From Pseudodesulfovibrio tunisiensis (lineage in GTDB: Bacteria > Desulfobacterota > Desulfovibrionia > Desulfovibrionales > Desulfovibrionaceae): DNA of 64,000 bases. Under the pieces are notes generated by a model, which was not told the origin of the DNA, made no database searches, and saw only the letters and a program-made list of their open reading frames with translations. Each line of letters begins with the position of its first letter. Position 1 is the first letter of the stretch. Below, piece after piece: positions 62,477-64,000 of this stretch. Position numbers and translations under genes: made by a program. The DNA lies in assembly GCF_022809775.1 (NCBI RefSeq), contig NZ_CP094380.1, forward strand, positions 2,889,501 through 2,953,500. The letters run 5' to 3'.

Positions 62477-63397
62477 TCAGTCCCTGTCGTTTTCCCGCAT
62501 GGTGCAGGCGCTGCCGCGGCGCAGATTGCGCACGAAGCATTCCAGATCTTCCGGGCAACCATCCAGAATGCTTTGCAGATAATCCAGATTGCGCTTGATG
62601 GCATGGGCGTAGAGGTCGCGGTCCAGATGCCATCGTTTGCGAAAGTGCGGCAGCATGTAGCGCCGGGCATCGCCCAGTTCCATGACCATCCTCTTGAGGG
62701 CCACGTCCTCGTAGAACGACCGGGTCTTGAGCAGCAGGTCCACGGGCGACTTGTACCCGGGCAGTCCGGCTTCCTGAAATTCCTCGAACAGCAGCAGCAG
62801 CTTTTCCAGATACAGCCTGTCCGCGATCTGGGCCACGAGGTCCGCGGTGCCGGTAATCCAGCCCGCGAGGCGCAGGCCCGGCGTGCGGAAGTCGAAGGAC
62901 TTCGGCGACACCATGAGAATGGTGCACCGGATGCATTTGGCCACGTCCTCCAGAAAATCCCGGTCCGCATGGTCGCGCAGGCAGGTCCGCATGAACAGGA
63001 TGCTGCGCTCCTCATGCCCCACGGTGTATTTCGCGCCGGTGCCCGAGGTGTCGTCCTCGGTCTGGATCAGGCCCACGTCGTGAAAGAGCAGGGCGAGCAG
63101 ACCGGTCAGCACCTCGCTCCCGGAAAGAACTTCGCCGTCGACCTGTGCTCCGTGGAGCAGCCTGCTTCCGGCCAGAACCACGGAGCAGGTATGTTCGAAA
63201 TCATGGTATTTGGTGTTGCTGGCCCGGTATCCCGGGTATTCGCCGTGAAAAAGTCGCTCCACGTCCCGGAACGCGTTGTCGAACACATCCAGAGGCAGGG
63301 ACGGATGAAACGCCCGGGCCAGAACATGCACTTCCTCCAGCACGCAGCCGGGGTTGGCGGGATTCACGAAATCATACAGTTGGGGGGTGCCTTCCAT
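62477..63397 (-). CDS. HD-domain protein resembling cyclic-nucleotide phosphodiesterases
   Basis: A 306-residue soluble protein with an HD-like metal site: Y-H-D-F-E-H near residue 65, then L-L-F-H-D-V-G-L near 105 and H-E-E near 130. The spacing resembles the PDEase/HD fold used on cyclic nucleotides. The start at ATG 63397 gives a compact domain. The gene is 11 bp downstream of the HD-GYP gene on the same strand, so a common second-messenger function is plausible. Substrate unknown. Confidence 0.78.
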   Translation of the reverse strand: MEGTPQLYDFVNPANPGCVLEEVHVLARAFHPSLPLDVFDNAFRDVERLFHGEYPGYRASNTKYHDFEHTCSVVLAGSRLLHGAQVDGEVLSGSEVLTGLLALLFHDVGLIQTEDDTSGTGAKYTVGHEERSILFMRTCLRDHADRDFLEDVAKCIRCTILMVSPKSFDFRTPGLRLAGWITGTADLVAQIADRLYLEKLLLLFEEFQEAGLPGYKSPVDLLLKTRSFYEDVALKRMVMELGDARRYMLPHFRKRWHLDRDLYAHAIKRNLDYLQSILDGCPEDLECFVRNLRRGSACTMRENDRD

Positions 63398-63408
63398 GCA
63401 AGCTCCGA

Positions 63409-64000
63409 TCAGTGTCCTGATTCCTTGTATTTGGCGCGTATGGCCTTGATCACGTCGAATATTTCCATGAAAATCTCGACAAGTTCCGGGTCGAAGTGCG
63501 TGCCTGCATCCTTTTCCAGAATGCCGAGGGTCTTTTCGTCCGGGAACGGGTCCTTGTACGAGCGGGGCGAGGTCAGTGCATCGAACACGTCGGCCACGGC
63601 GCATATGCGCGCGGCAAGGGGGATGCTTTCGCCCTTGAGGGACTGCCCGAGGGCTGCATCGGATGCCCAGATGTCCCTGATGGCACCGGGATATCCGCCT
63701 CCGGCCCATTTTTCGTGATGATTCAGGGCTATTTCCATGCTCATGCGGTCCAGGTCCGAGGTCTGGTTGCGGAAGAGCCGCGCCCCGTAGACCGTATGCC
63801 ATTTCATGGTGTCGTATTCCTCGTCGTTCAGGCGTCCGGGCTTTTTCAGGATGCTGTCGGAAATGCCGACCTTGCCCACGTCGTGCAGCATGGCGGCCAG
63901 CCGCAGATTGTCGCGTTCGCGCTTGATCTGCTTGGCCGTGTGTCCGCGTCGCTGGGCCCACGTGCCGTAGATTTCCGCACAGTATGCGCCCACGCGCTGA
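63409..64000 (-). CDS. HD-GYP domain protein (partial, 5' end off window)
   Basis: C-terminal part of a c-di-GMP phosphodiesterase-type protein. The frame is open at the right edge (Q-R-V-G-A-Y-C-A-E). It contains the HD motif M-L-H-D-V-G-K-V-G-I and the GYP motif H-H-E-K-W-A-G-G-G-Y-P, with N-terminal sensor or receiver domains presumably outside the window. All HD-GYP ligands visible are present. It is upstream of the HD gene in the same operon. Confidence 0.88.
   Translation of the reverse strand, partial: QRVGAYCAEIYGTWAQRRGHTAKQIKRERDNLRLAAMLHDVGKVGISDSILKKPGRLNDEEYDTMKWHTVYGARLFRNQTSDLDRMSMEIALNHHEKWAGGGYPGAIRDIWASDAALGQSLKGESIPLAARICAVADVFDALTSPRSYKDPFPDEKTLGILEKDAGTHFDPELVEIFMEIFDVIKAIRAKYKESGH

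Overview
The window is GC-rich, densely coding DNA from a Gram-negative bacterium. It is best explained as a Desulfovibrio-type sulfate reducer (Desulfovibrionales). The inference rests on the many double-membrane housekeeping genes, three large methyl-accepting chemotaxis proteins (MCPs), an FmdE-family protein beside a FecCD-type transporter, and intergenic repeats built around a GGCCTCCGGCGG-like core of the sort common in those genomes. No rRNA, tRNA, CRISPR array, integrase or transposase was recognised.

Layout. 0-5 kb: an MCP running off the left edge (with a zinc-binding CZB-like site on its periplasmic side), a secreted SH3/DUF1287-like protein and a TPR protein. 5-7 kb: a metal-responsive arsR, permease and DGC-domain operon. 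7-14.7 kb: universal stress protein, SLC13-type transporter, murI, a small secreted protein with a damaged-looking start next to a repeat element, mutM, murJ and a TrmN6-like methyltransferase. 14.8-18.1 kb: a four-gene operon encoding what looks like a Rad50/Mre11 machine whose ATPase is split into separate N-lobe and C-lobe proteins. 18.2-25.3 kb: two Hsp20 chaperones, small unknown genes, an alpha/beta hydrolase, mobA, an HD-GYP protein and rlmN. 31.3-45.3 kb: alanine dehydrogenase with its Lrp regulator, a MauE/DoxX protein, a MerR regulator, htpG, two tandem MCP paralogues, and a SxtJ/DUF5989/carbamoyltransferase/SGNH cassette. 51.5-64 kb: FmdE plus a FecCD-type ABC importer, an EamA exporter, a DUF3089 hydrolase, trmI, a radical SAM protein, rng, an EAL-HDOD protein and two HD-domain proteins, the last running off the right edge.

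Scattered among these host genes are structural genes of a short-tailed (T7/BPP-1-like) phage: a tail tubular A protein (23.5 kb, plus strand), a block with tail nozzle, internal/adaptor-like, tail-fibre and glycine-rich genes (25.9-31.1 kb, minus strand), and a block with a small coiled-coil protein, portal, Bbp19-like and scaffold genes (45.4-48.5 kb, minus strand). Beside the last block is a plus-strand glycine-rich gene followed by an Asn/Asp-rich gene with 50-residue repeats (49.1-51.3 kb). The genes are open, have good ribosome binding sites, and the two minus-strand blocks are preceded by similar leaders of about 105 bp. Capsid, terminase, lysis, replication and integration genes are absent from the window. 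The arrangement suggests either a dispersed, possibly domesticated virion gene set (a gene transfer agent or similar) or a rearranged prophage. This is the most interesting part of the window.

Two coding frames, the carbamoyltransferase and the 49-51 kb pair, are each broken at a short G run by an apparent single-base loss. Either these are real (phase variation, programmed shifts, decay) or the assembly has indels there.
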